Shown here: positions 33,674 to 44,800 of the stretch, piece by piece
How positions within the stretch are numbered: position 1 is the first letter of the stretch
Layout: every line of letters starts with the position of its first letter
Assembly: GCA_050084985.1 (NCBI GenBank)
Contig: JBITNC010000001.1
Span: 115,878,001 to 115,942,000, forward strand
Length of the DNA: 64,000 nt
Reading direction: 5' to 3'
Source: Nageia nagi
Lineage: Eukaryota > Pinophyta
Translations under genes and position numbers: made by a program
The notes under the pieces: model-generated
Database searches by the model: none
What the model saw: only the letters and a program-made list of their open reading frames with translations
What the model was told of the DNA's origin: nothing

Positions 33674-35962
33674 ATGGTCGATTCTAACATAGCCATCCTG
33701 GACGCATTAAGGAAGATGACGGAGCAATTGCAAATACTCACATCCCAAAGAGGGAACAAGACTCCACCACCCAGCTGGGAGAATAGAAACGGCCAAGGAG
33801 AGAGCTCATATGGGGCTAGATCTCATTATCGAAAGTTTGTACCTATTCCACCTAAGCCTCTTTTCAGAAAAGAGGAAGATCCAGAGGAGATCTATCAGAG
33901 ACATTGGGAGAGGCTCAACCAATTGTTCGATGAGTACATGGCCAAACCAGTAGAGTACAAAAACATCATATCTTTTCAAGAATTTTATGGACAATTGGAG
34001 GGAGGACAAGGAGGATGCCCACCTATCTTTAAGGAGCCATTGCAGAAGATCCAATTGGAGAAATTTGATGGAGGTGCGGGGATCTCGACAAGAGGATGGA
34101 TTCACCAGCTCCAAATGTACCTATCTTTCAATTCCATGGTAGAAGATGAGGCCATACATTTTGTCACACTCTCCCTAAAGGGACGAGCCTATGAGTAGTG
34201 GCACCATGGATTGAAAACGTTGGGGCATGACCAGATCTCAACTTTTGATGAATTTTGCCAAAGGTTGTTGGAACATTTTGAGAAGAAGACTAAAGAAAGT
34301 TACTTCCATGAGCTCATCAAGATCCAATAGAAAGGTACAGTTAAAGAATATGTAGATGAGTTTATGAATGTTTCTGTTATGGTTTCAGATCTATCAGAAG
34401 CTAGAAGGATGGCTATGTTTATGGAGCATTTGAATGAAAATATCAGAGCATCTATCAAAGCATTTGAGCCAAATGATCTTGATGAGGCAATCAGAAGGGC
34501 CGTAGCACTTGAATCAACTAGTCTGATATGAGGAAAGAGCAGTCAAGGAAGGAAGCAACCACCCCAACAATAAATTGTGCCAGCAAGTAAAATGAATGGG
34601 AGCCAAGGAAGGCTCACGTCTCCACCAAGGAGAAATGCATGGCCGTTGGAGCAGACACAGAGGGATCGGGAGATCTCACATTCTGAAATGAGAAGAAGGA
34701 AAATGTGCTTTATTTGTAGAGGATCATGGGAGCCAGGCCATCGCTGTAATGGGAAGGTGCAACTCAGTTATGTAGAGGTAGTGGAGATGGAGGAACCTGA
34801 ATCAGATCTATGGAGTATTTCAGAATTTGTGGAAGAGTTTTCCACTCACAGCACCTTGGCCACCATTAGTGGAGCACCCCATTGCCCCACATTGTGCATT
34901 CAGGGAAGAGCTCTAGGAGAAGAAGTGACTATTCTTATTGATAGAGGGGCATCTCACAACTTCATTGATGCTTTGTTTGCTACTACGAAAGGAGTAAGGA
35001 TGGATGTTTTTGAAGGATTCAATGTGGCAAATGCTAACGACCAGATCTCATTTTGCAATAAGGTGATTAGACAACTTCCATTTGAGACCAACAATTACTC
35101 CATGAGAAGTGATTTCTATGTATATCCCATGGGAGGGACCTTGCACATGGTCTTTGGAATTCAATGGTTGAAAACTTTGGGGGAGATTAGGATAAATTAT
35201 GACACCTTGGAAATGAAGTTCCTGGCAAATGGAAAGGAGTTCATCATGAGAGGATTGCAGGGCAGCAATAGGGCCACTTCACAAGCCCATCGCTTGGAAG
35301 TAATAGAAGATCTAAAGTAGCAACATCGAATCATTCCTCACGTCCCAAATAGAACTACCAAGCAAGACGTCACCCAGTCCCAAGGTAACATGCCCACATT
35401 TGGTCAGCCACTAATGAATTAGTTAAGAGTGTTCTTTTTCTGGATAATAAGTTGGAGGTTGATTGAAGATTGGAAACAAGTGATAATACTTGCTGGTCAG
35501 ATTTACTTCCTTTTGGCATATATGTCCCTGTTACAAGTATATTGCTGCAAATTTTTTTGGGACAAATTGTCCATCATCTTGCTTAAAATGAGAAATAGAG
35601 GGATTGGAGATTTGGTATTACTTCATCATACTTTTCCTTGTGAACCACTCAACCACTTAGACCATTGGGATGTTGGGATGAATGTAATCATGCTTGCTGA
35701 AGTTGCAGATTCTCCCTCCCATCATGTGATGCAGTCCTGGATAGAAGATAACCCACTAGCACTCCTTGATTTCATTCAGGACTTGGACGTTGGGTTGTGG
35801 AGCTATGAAGGTAGACATTTTGGCCATCACTTGCAGCAGAAAATTGGAACTCTTTCTCCTTGTTCTTTCATCCGCATTACAACTTTTCAGGATGGGAAAG
35901 AGAAGGGCCAATTTATCTTGAGTTGCTTAGGGACAAGCAATTTAGGAAGGGGAGACTTGTAA
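33674..35962 (+). pseudogene. Gag-protease polyprotein with unrecognised C-terminus, six stops
   Basis: A single frame of 762 codons runs from ATG 33674 to a TAA whose bases lie in the 3' LTR. It is broken by stops at 34196, 34328, 34529, 34571, 35318 and 35420. Residues ~130-290 are a Ty3-type Gag (LSLKGRAYE.W; EFCQRLLEHFEKK). A zinc-knuckle variant C345-X2-C348-X7-H356-X-C358 follows (CFICRGSWEPGHRC, as in gypsy Gag 'C..C...(W/Y).PGH.C'). The retropepsin reads ILIDRGASHNFID at residues ~420-432, with Arg where the active site has Ser/Thr, so it was probably inactive. Residues ~549-762 match nothing I know, yet the last 178 codons are free of stops. A competing frame near 35890 reads LELLRDKQFRKGR, like the end of a gypsy pol, so residual integrase tail is the alternative. 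Confidence 0.8.
35944..35957 (+). other. polypurine tract
   Basis: AGGAAGGGGAGACT directly precedes the 3' LTR start at 35958. This is the expected primer site for plus-strand synthesis. Confidence 0.85.
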
Positions 35963-37062
35963 TGTCCCCAAATTTGTAAAATGTCCACTTTCTCTCCTCT
36001 TGGAGTGTGACGTTCATGGCAAAGGAGGAGAAACCAAAAATAAATTAATTTAGGAGTATTTTATTAATATTTTGCATTTATTTCTGTAACCAAGGCTAAA
36101 GAGATCCTTGAGGCACTCACCCTTGGATTTTATTTAATTAATCTGGCTCAATTATTTGTAATTAATGCAATATTAGTCTCTCATAATGGGACGTTGCATT
36201 TATGAGCCATTGATCTTGTAATTTGGCATCTCTAGGCAACCATTGTGGGATGTTGGGCTTCCTGGGTTCCTAGATAATTTAATTTATCATCCCAAGACAC
36301 CAGAAGAGGGATGTTGCACTTTGGATGATTCCAAGGTATGAGAGATCTTGTTATAAAAGGAGATGGGATGCATCATTTGCGGGCATGCTTGAAGATCATC
36401 AGAGTTTATCTCTTTTTGGGGGTTAGTAGCTAGTGGAGTTGTAGCTTTCCAGCTAGCTTAATAGGAGAGCTTGAGCCAGTGTGGAGGAGTTCTTACCTAA
36501 GCTAGGATAGTAGCTCAGCCAATGAGGTGGAGTTGCTAGAGTAGCTCGATCCAGTGAGGTGGAGTTATTGGAATAGTTCGGGCCAATGTGGTGGAACTAT
36601 TTCATCACTGATCTAGATCCAACCAGTGGGGCAGATCCAGATCCAACCAGTGCGGCCATATTCTAGATCCAAATCTAACCTACCAAATCAGTGTGAGGAG
36701 GCACATCCTAGATCCAAACCAGTCGAATTAGTGTGAGGAGGCTCGTCTAGCATTGGGGAGAAGAGGTTGAAGAACTTGTAGGGCCAGATTGTCCAAATCT
36801 GCCTTGTGAGGGCAAACATCCCCCCTTCTTGAGCATTTGGGTATTTTTCCTTGAGTATTGTACTTGTCCATTTGGGACATCCCAGCTCTTGAAGAATAAA
36901 ATTCATTTCTGGCTCTATTTCTTGTTCAATTTGCAGATCTGATTTTAATTGAGCTAGTTAGAAAAATATAAAAATATATATAAATTCCTAAGTAGTGATA
37001 TTTCAACTTGGAATATTACACTTTAACAAAAATCACATTTTGTGAGTTTTGGGGATATTACA
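35958..37062 (+). repeat. 3' LTR (1105 bp) of the Gag-protease element
   Basis: Same ends as the 5' LTR. It is 67 bases longer because of one block at about 36726-36793 ('agtgtgaggaggctcgtcta' onward) that is absent from the 5' LTR. Part of that block repeats neighbouring LTR sequence ('gtgtgaggaggc'), so it may be an internal duplication in one LTR or a deletion in the other. Confidence 0.95.
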
Positions 37063-37879
37063 CAACATCCTGAGCTTCCATCCGACTTCAAATATTGGAG
37101 GAGCCCTTGACTCTCCATATGAAAACTTTCTACTTCAATTAGATCTATTGCATATAACATTTTTCTTTGTCTACTTCTTACTCCTACACATTGGTGTCAC
37201 TTTAGGTTCTTCCCTTCTCTTCTTACATGTATTTTTTCAATCTTATTAACCATTTTCTTAGTCACCTATGGACATTAATATCAAATTTAAAATATGAAAA
37301 CTTTTCCATTTCAAAGTGGCTATCTAAATTTATGCCCTCTTAAAGTGGTTATTCATAACAACTCAACGTGCTTAACATTATCATTTTCTTTAGGTATTTA
37401 TTATTCATCTATTATTGCTATTTAGATAATATTAATCTTTTACTATTGTATTCATGCGAATTATAGATTGTTATGCTTACAAGATATTAGATTATTTTTA
37501 TGTTAAGTTATTTCCTTATAAGTGGTATTATAGGAACAAACATAATTACTTGTGGACAATGACTTAGTGAATTAGAGAAGAACAAGGGTCGTAATAAAAA
37601 AACTTTATACAAATCTATAATATTAGTATTCTTTTTGTGTTGAACATCAATGTTTGAGACTTGCTTTCTCTTCCAATCTTCCTCCTTCTAGATACACTCT
37701 ATTTTGACCTCTCCCAATCTAGTCCTTTGAAGAACATTCATTGGTTGGCTCGAGCTAATATTTATTGACAATACACTCTAGTCATATGGATGTATCCTCC
37801 TTCATCCCTCAGCCCCAAGTTGGCCTTTTATGCATAGCATTTCCTCTAGGTATTTAATAAAATATTTTATCATGCCTCC
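37063..37879. other. flank between the Gag-protease element and the Tat RT relic
   Basis: It begins with the CAACA target duplication (37063-37067). No gene is recognised. The 66-codon frame at 37049-37249 starts inside the LTR and is not supported. Confidence 0.5.
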
Positions 37880-38399
37880 TACCTTCAGTACAACTAGTCA
37901 TATTGCTTGAGGAATCCCCTTGGGTAGTTGAGAATATGTTCCCACCAATTTTATATCATATTTAACCATTAGGAAAATAGAGTTTGATGACCATTTTATT
38001 TTACCTTGGAGACTCCTCAACTTCTTGAGATTCCTAAGAGGAGGCATGCTAACAATGGTATTTACCTTTTTGGGGCCCATTTCAATTCCTCTTTTGGAGA
38101 TCATAAATCCTAGCAACTTTTATGAAGTTACACCAAATGCACATTTTTGAGGTTTAATTCCGAGCTTGTATTGTTTGAGAATAGTAAATACCTCTTTAAG
38201 AAGCACCAAATGATCCTTTTCTTGCTTTGATTTCACTAAAATATTATCAACATAAACCTTAATGGATTTATGAATGTATTCATGAAACATAGTGACCATT
38301 TGCCTTTGATAAGTTTCCCCTATATTTTTCAATCCAAAAGGCATAACCTTCTAACAAAAGTTTTCCCATGTAGTAAATGTTATTTTATGTTGATCAAGT
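37880..38399 (-). pseudogene. outer Tat-lineage element: RT and RNase H part
   Basis: The minus strand reads ITFTTWENFC, a stop, then KVMPFGLKNIGETYQRQM, the RT palm (family: FITPWGTFCYKVMPFGLKNAGATYQRAM). Next come KVYVDNILVKSKQEKDHL, so the catalytic YVDD is YVDN, then KPQKCAFGVTS, a stop and KLLGFMISKRGIEMGPKKV. After a gap a short tract resembling the start of the RNase H (IKLYF) follows. It begins abruptly at 38399, the edge of an inserted element. The amino end of the same pol is found beyond that insert at 47043-47290. Confidence 0.85.
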
Positions 38400-39185
38400 T
38401 GTTGATATGTGTTTTGGTACAACTAGGATTACCTCTAAATGAACTAAAAGCATATATACATTTAATTTTATGATAAACTTAAACTAATTAACTCAAATAA
38501 ACATACACGTATAAAGGAATTTAACAATGCAGTAACAATATAACAAAATTACAACAATGTCAAAATTGTAAAATGCAACTACGCGCACTAAAGTAAAAGG
38601 AATTGAGTGAAATATAAATGCATGTGTGTTCTTACCTATGTCGAGGTTGAGGATATGATAGATGAACTTATCCAAGAAGGATGACCTTGATGTGCGAACC
38701 CTAAGGTCAAATGCAAAAGAAACACCAATGTGGGCATGGACCTCAGCATAGGTGTTAATGATATTGAAGAATGAAGTTCACCAACAAGAGTCAATGACAA
38801 CATAGATGACGACAAGTTGAATTGAGCATATGATTATAGAAGTAGATGAAAAATATTTTCTTGAGTGATAACAAGATTCCAATCTCAATAGGTAGAATTT
38901 AGAAATACCCAAGTGTAGGGTACCAACTATCGAGATGTAATCTTGGCATGCTTTCCCCAGGTTAGATATACTTACATTTATATTAGGTGTGATTCACCAT
39001 TTAAACCCTTATGTGAAGGTATTAGCCGATCTGATGTACCTAACATGAAACATATGAACATGACTTGAGAAATATGTGATAATAAGGTAAAATATGATCA
39101 AAATATGACTGAATATGCTTAACATATGTATGTAAGTTGCACCTAAGTGGGACCATGTTAAAGGAATCACTTTTAGGTGTCAACA
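38400..39185 (-). repeat. 3' LTR of inner element (786 bp)
   Basis: On the plus strand it runs from TGTTGATATG to GGTGTCAACA, with inverted ends TGTTGA/TCAACA. Its first ~507 bases match 46528-47042 along their length ('acctctaaatgaactaaaag', 'gattccaatctcaatag'). The remaining ~279 bases have no partner because the other LTR is truncated. Confidence 0.85.
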
Positions 39186-39200
39186 AATGCCCCCCTTTGT
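39186..39200 (-). other. polypurine tract of inner element
   Basis: The plus strand AATGCCCCCCTTTG is, on the minus strand, CAAAGGGGGGCATT immediately before the LTR start TGTTGACACC. This sets both the LTR edge and the orientation. Confidence 0.75.
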
Positions 39201-39639
39201 AAGTATAATTAAAGCAAATCTTGAAATGAAATTATGCTTGCAAACAAAGTAAAGGTCAAAAGAAGAAAAATTTGATACTTCCCTAGTTAGCTATTTGGAT
39301 CATCAAGGATTTTGATGATGTATATTGCCCCCTCTTTGGCTTAGTTGTGAGATGTAATGGCTTGCATGTAGTTGAATCAACCAAGAGCAAATAATGAACT
39401 TGAAAATGAGAGAAAAACACTTTCAAGAACATATATGATTGTTAACTCATAAAAGATATAAAAGTGAATCAATAAGAGAGGACATCATAACATTTCATCA
39501 AATGATATAGCAGTAATGGAGCAAGGATGAAATTAATATACTATGCATACATCATCTTGAGAATACTAAATACAAAAATACTCAATGTTTCATTCTTAGA
39601 TGCATACATAAGAAATCATGATAAAGGTGTGTTCACATT

Positions 39640-40020
39640 GTCATGGGTTTCATGCCTCATTCTTGGATGGAACACATGCAATCAAGATCATATATGTTAA
39701 CATCATCATGAGGTACATGCCTAATTCTTAGATGCAACATATGAATCAGAAAGAACAATATGGTCATAGTTAGTTGAGATCCAACCATCAAAGGTGACTC
39801 AAAGATACGGTTGGTTTGAATATTTTCCAATCATGTTATGTGATATGTCATTCATCATCATCAATACATGCCCCATTATTAGATATTGACATGAGATGCA
39901 ATCATCATCATGAGGTACATGACTCATTCTTAGATGTGATTAATAGTAATGGTTAGTTGAGACACAACCAACAAAGGTAACTCAGTGATGATTGGTTTGA
40001 ATATTTCTCAATCATATGAA
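39640..40020. repeat. diverged ~200-bp direct repeats in inner element
   Basis: The block 39701-39835 ('catcatcatgaggtacatg', 'gttagttgaga', 'ttggtttgaatatttt') recurs at 39903-40016. A third partial copy begins near 39642 ('catgcctcattcttggatg'). The area is untranslated and lies between the 3' LTR and the antisense ORF. Confidence 0.7.
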
Positions 40021-40929
40021 TGATTAAAGAAACATAGAAATAAGGTTAGGAATACTCCCTATGACTTACCTAATGTGTGCTTTTGCTATGATTTGACCTA
40101 ATTAATGCCTTTGTAACTCAACATTCATGCTAGCTTCAATGTGCATTACTGTTTTTACAACATATGCTCCTACTTGTGAAATCAGCATCCTGTAGTATGA
40201 TATATGATTATAAAAAAGATATTTTCATACCTAGTATTACCTTATAAGGTGCTTGATTTTACAATGAATGGGTTGAACCCAAGAATGAACATGGAAGGAG
40301 CGCAACATTCTTTGATTGGATATTTATTTATGCTTGTAGAAACTTGATTCTTCGAAATATGTTAGTCCTAGATTGATTTTTAGACCATATTTAGTTGGAT
40401 GGTTAGTGATTTTTGGACTGAGGTCATGAATACTCAAGAATGATAGCACTACCGCTAAGGTGAGTGTGTACACGAGGATTTGTAATGATTTTATATGCGA
40501 TATTTTTTGGCACATGACTCGAATGAGCTTAGGGGTGATAAAATCATGTTTTGGGATCATGATGGGCAAGAAATCATCATCAATTAGCACTTATCTCATG
40601 GAATGTATCCTATTTTTATGTTAAATAGGTCAAATAGTGACTTACTTATCACTTTCACTATTTGATATTGGAGCTCTAGTATTGGAGGAGTTGAGTGAGA
40701 TTGCCTAGGTGGTTTGAAGCTTTGTGTGAGACCAACATTATGAAGTAAGTAGTTAAGCTTTCAAATTATATGAATTTGGGATAGTGTTATGAGTTTTTGT
40801 CAGGGTATTAAGTTAATTTGATATTTCAGGATGAAAATTACCTAGCAAGATAATTATAGGGTCTATCTTCTATGACACAACATAGTTTCTACACATGTGG
40901 TAGGTATTTTGGACTCTTCTATTGCTTTA

Positions 40930-42596
40930 TTTTGCTAAATTTGCATGGAAATAGAAAAATTAGGCCAAATTATGGGTTACCCTAGGCTAGGGTTTTGGAT
41001 GGGTACAACTAGGTCATTTTGGCATTTAGGATGGCTCTTTGGATGTGGGAACATGTATTTAAACAACCATGGGGGTAAAGGGACTTTTAACCCAAATTTT
41101 ATGATGATTAGGCTCAAACAAACCAGTGCAAGAATTGGTATGACAAAGTGAATTTTAAGATGGGAAAATGGTCAACCAACTATGGTATTTCTTATTATGT
41201 GCAAAAGAGTGGTAAGAAGGTGGCACACTATTTTGTACTCCAGTGTTGGGCTTATGAGCATATTATTATTGTGAGACCTAGGGAGCTTCAAGTACATGGT
41301 GTGCACCCCAATCATCCATTATGGTATTGATGTGCCAAACATGGGAAGATTACATGGGTCCACAAGACTATGGAGGCTTATAGGAAGGTTATGGATAGCT
41401 TGATGGGAGGTAAGCGAATTACCTTGCATGGTTTAAGTTTATTATTCTATTATTTTTAGGAAGAGTGACTAATTCATGACTTGGACTTTTGGAAGGTGAT
41501 GTGATTTATCAACCCTATGCGATCATACCCTATTGGCCTAATGAACTAAAGAGAGAGCTAGATTAGAAATGAAAACTGTGTTACTTGCAAACATGGAAGA
41601 TATTTATAGAACCCTATAGGCTTGAGAGGGTTATGAGACAATTTAGATGAAGGTAGGGCATTCCATTAGGATGCAAGTTTGTGATTAGGATAAGGAGGTA
41701 TAGGGCTTATGACCCTAATCTTTATGAGACTCCTCCCAAATTGGTAGAGGAATGGATGTTTCCCCAAGAAAATAGGTCAGGGAATGACTTGAATAGTGAA
41801 GAGGATGAGGACCCTAATGGCCTTCAATTTAACCTGACATATTTGACATGGTGGGTTAGAGTGAGGCTTGATCCACTCAATTTGTATGGGTTGGAGCGGT
41901 TGGTGGAGGCTACAGAAGGAGAGGTAGAAGAAGGAGGAGGAGGAGGAGGAGAAGGAGGAGGAGGAGGAGAAGGAGGAGGAGGAGGAGGAGGAGGAGGAGG
42001 TTATGGGGGAGGTAAGGAGCCACTGTAGCATGATGAGTAAGGAGGATGGGATATTATCATTTGAATCTCCATTTCAGAGACCCAACAATAACTTGAGAAT
42101 GAGCTTAGTGAGTATATTAATTTTTTATAACTATAAGTTGGTTTGCATACAATAATAATAATATGATTAATCATGCCTTAATTTGGTTTTTTGTAGATCA
42201 AACTAAATTGGACCTAGATTCAAAGAATGAAGCTAGGCTACATGTAGAGGATACCCTAGCTAGTTTGAGGGAGGAGAGTATTGTGAAGGACCAAGAACTA
42301 GAGGTATTGAAGGTGTGGTTAGAGGATTTGGAGTAGAGAGTAGAGACTTTACATAAAATGCACTAGGATTCCCAAGATAAAAAATTCTTAGAGATGATGG
42401 ATCATGTTTTGGATCAAAACAGTAAGATAGAGGACCTCTTAGGTGAGAAGGGTCACCTATAGGCACAACTAGTAGCATTGGAGGGGCAATCTGAGCTAAA
42501 GAGGCCAAGTATTAGTAGGACAACCTCGAATTCCATGATTTTTAAGAGTGCGAGGAGTCACCATGGTACCACTAATGGTGTTAGTATAGGAAATTA
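40930..42596 (+). pseudogene. antisense extra ORF of inner element (possible plant-mobile-domain relative)
   Basis: Plus-strand pieces, opposite to gag, form a decayed protein. A tract near 41150-41330 includes KVAHYFVLQCWAYEHIIIVR followed by P.EL.VHGVHPNHPLWY. Next are an acidic region (41760-41830), WWVRVRLDPLNLYGLERL near 41850-41905, a Glu/Gly tract, and a coiled-coil-like tail (42200-42590) ending with TAA. The phrase LQxWAYEH with a following RP recalls plant mobile domain proteins, which are known both in host genes and in transposons; I give that low weight. Stops and at least one frameshift (near 41140) are present. No promoter is evident. Confidence 0.45.
41925..42000 (+). repeat. 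GGA trinucleotide repeat
   Basis: About 25 GGA/GAA triplets in phase with the surrounding frame give a Gly/Glu run. Slippage here explains the low-complexity protein tract. Confidence 0.9.
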
Positions 42597-43599
42597 ACTT
42601 GTGGCATGGTTGATGGGATGTATTTTTGGAGAAAGATAATGTATTATATATATGTTATGACCTATTTATGAAATGTGTACATGGAATGTGTATAAATTAA
42701 AATGATTTAATGTTTGTAATTGATTTTAAATTTGTCTAAGTAAAACATATGTGTAATGAATGGAAAATTAACACTTGTAATTATTTTGAAATGGCTAGGA
42801 TAGCATAGAGAAGGTGTTTAGGATATGAAATATGTGTGAAAACTGTAAATTGAACCCAACATAGATGTTGGTGTTTTTAACAATTTGGGGTATCTGGTTG
42901 TGAAAAATAGGTCAAGGTAGTATGAAGGCATGGCTTTTCATTTTGTGACTAGGAAAAATAAGGTTTCTTCATGATTACGATTAAGGGAACATAAGTGTAA
43001 ATGTGTTCCTATGCATGCAAAATCGAGGTAAAGAACATATACAAAATGGAACGATGCTCAAAGTGTTGGGAAAGGTATTTAGAAAAGAAAAGGTTTTGAT
43101 TGTGCATGAAATGTGCTAAGAAACTAACACAGGTGCTAGTGTGATAGATAGTAAATAGATATGGGAATAACTTCTCCAACACCATATTGATCCTTTGAGG
43201 AAGTAAAAACAATAATGGAAAACAAAAGGTTAAGGAACTGGGAGTTAACCCTAAATGAAAAAAGTTGTCAAGCTAAATTAAGATAAAATTTTCTTATTAA
43301 ATGATGAAAAATCTAAATAGAACATAGGATAAATCCTATAAAAAGGAATGGAAAACCTAAATATACTATTGGCTTCCTAAGATTTGGTAGGAAGACCATT
43401 GTGTGTGCTAAAGTCAACACTTGCACAGAGTTGTAAAATGGTATGAGGAAGTGACTTCTGGTGACTAGTGAATGCCCTAAGTGTGGTGGATATGACTAAT
43501 GGGTGAATTGCATCCTAGCATGGATGCAAGTATCTATAAGGATTTTGATCACAAAACCAATACAAAGAAACTTATACTAATGTATACATACCAAAAAAC
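42597..43599. other. inner element spacer, no gene seen
   Basis: Pol would be expected here or to the left in an autonomous element, but no RT, RNase H or integrase motif appears on either strand. Only short frames occur. Confidence 0.5.
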
Positions 43600-44800
43600 T
43601 ATAAATGATTAGAGCAAGGACAATAATGTGTACCTTTTTTTCGAGCTGGAGGAAGATTACTCACGAAGTTGACACTTGAGCTTGATGAATTTGCTTTGAC
43701 AAAATTTAGAAATGGGTTATTGAAGATGCCCATAGTATTGTTCTTCTTATGCTAAGGACCTATCAATGGCTTTGGTTTATCATATGACTTTGGCTTTGGA
43801 AAATCAACTTTATTTTGATCAACAAGGTCCTAAATCTTGTTAAGTAATGCGATACAATATTTTGTTTCATTCCCTCACTATTGATGATATTCATAAAACT
43901 CATTTGATTTGCATTCATTTGGTACTCTAGCTGCAAAGGATGGCTAAGTTGCAAGCTTTGGTGATGGAACCAATAATTTTTGCTTGATCAAATCTCTTGA
44001 TACCTCATTAATATCATCATAAATACGTGTAAATTTCCATTTAGGGAATTTCTAACATTATGTGTAAACTAAATTTTCATATTTATCAACTTTGTGAATT
44101 TATGTGGTTTCTATTACAAGTTGTTTCACCTTTTCCACTTTGGCAACTATTGGTGCTTCATGAGAATGCTCCTTTTTATTTTGATATTATGATTTTGGGG
44201 GTGATTGGTCCCTTTTTATTTTGATTATGGTTTTCAATGTCCATATCTGATGTTGAATTGCTCTTTTTCTAATAAATCCTATTGAAATGCATCAAGAGGA
44301 AGGTTAAGGTAATCAAAACATTCTACTACATATTTTGAATGAAGTGCTTCTAAGAAGGCCTTAATATTTGTATCATCATCTATGTGAATCTGATTAGCAT
44401 TTTTGTTCCAAAATCTGATAATTTTTTGACTAATTTTCCTTCTCTCTATCATATCTTCAACATATAATCGAATGTAAACTTCTTTACAATATGGCTGGAA
44501 ATGATCACAAAAGACATTTTTTAACTATTTGAAGCTATTAATGCTACCATTTGGGAATTTGTTAAACCAATATGAAGCTTCATATTTTAGATATAAAGGG
44601 AATAACTTTGCATGCAAATCCTCATTCAAAGTGATTAAGGATACTTCATCAAAAAAAGTGTATGTATGAAGACATGGATTCATAATTCCATCAAATCTTG
44701 TAAATTTTAGTTCTTTATTAGAAAGTAGCACCATATTTTTTATTTGCATGCATAAATGGTTCATATCTTCACTTCTTTAAGGAGCTAATCCTTGAAAATT
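43600..44800 (-). pseudogene. inner element gag (Tat/Retand-like)
   Basis: The minus strand from 44764 reads LKFTRFDGIMNPCLHTYTFF, then LHAKLFPLYLKYEASYWFN, then KFPNGSINSFK. Tat-lineage Gag has P.F..Y.G...P..HL....L...F..SL.G.A..W...L....I.SW. Further down, with shifts and stops, a small Cys/His segment (EFYEYHQ, two stops, GNETKYCIALL, then DLVDQNKVDFPKPKS near 43895-43750) corresponds to the CxxH..GH.T..C..LK..I.DLI motif. It would assemble particles if intact. At least four stops exclude this. Confidence 0.7.

Larger units (their letters stand above)
32466..37062 (+). mobile_element. complete non-autonomous Ty3/gypsy LTR element (Gag-protease only)
   Basis: LTRs at 32466-33503 and 35958-37062 both begin TGTAATGTCCCC and end GATATTACA, so the ends TGTAAT/ATTACA are perfect inverted repeats. 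CAACA flanks the element on both sides (32461-32465, 37063-37067). A primer-binding site follows the 5' LTR and a polypurine tract precedes the 3' LTR. The 2454-base interior holds one long frame with Gag, a zinc knuckle and a retropepsin. I see no RT, RNase H or integrase. That makes it a TR-GAG-like or pol-deleted element needing enzymes from elsewhere. The LTRs differ by a few percent by eye, so it is not a recent arrival. Confidence 0.93.

Noticed and set aside
41777-42031. Serine-rich minus-strand frame of 84 codons
   Set aside because: Reverse complement of the GGA repeat; low complexity only.
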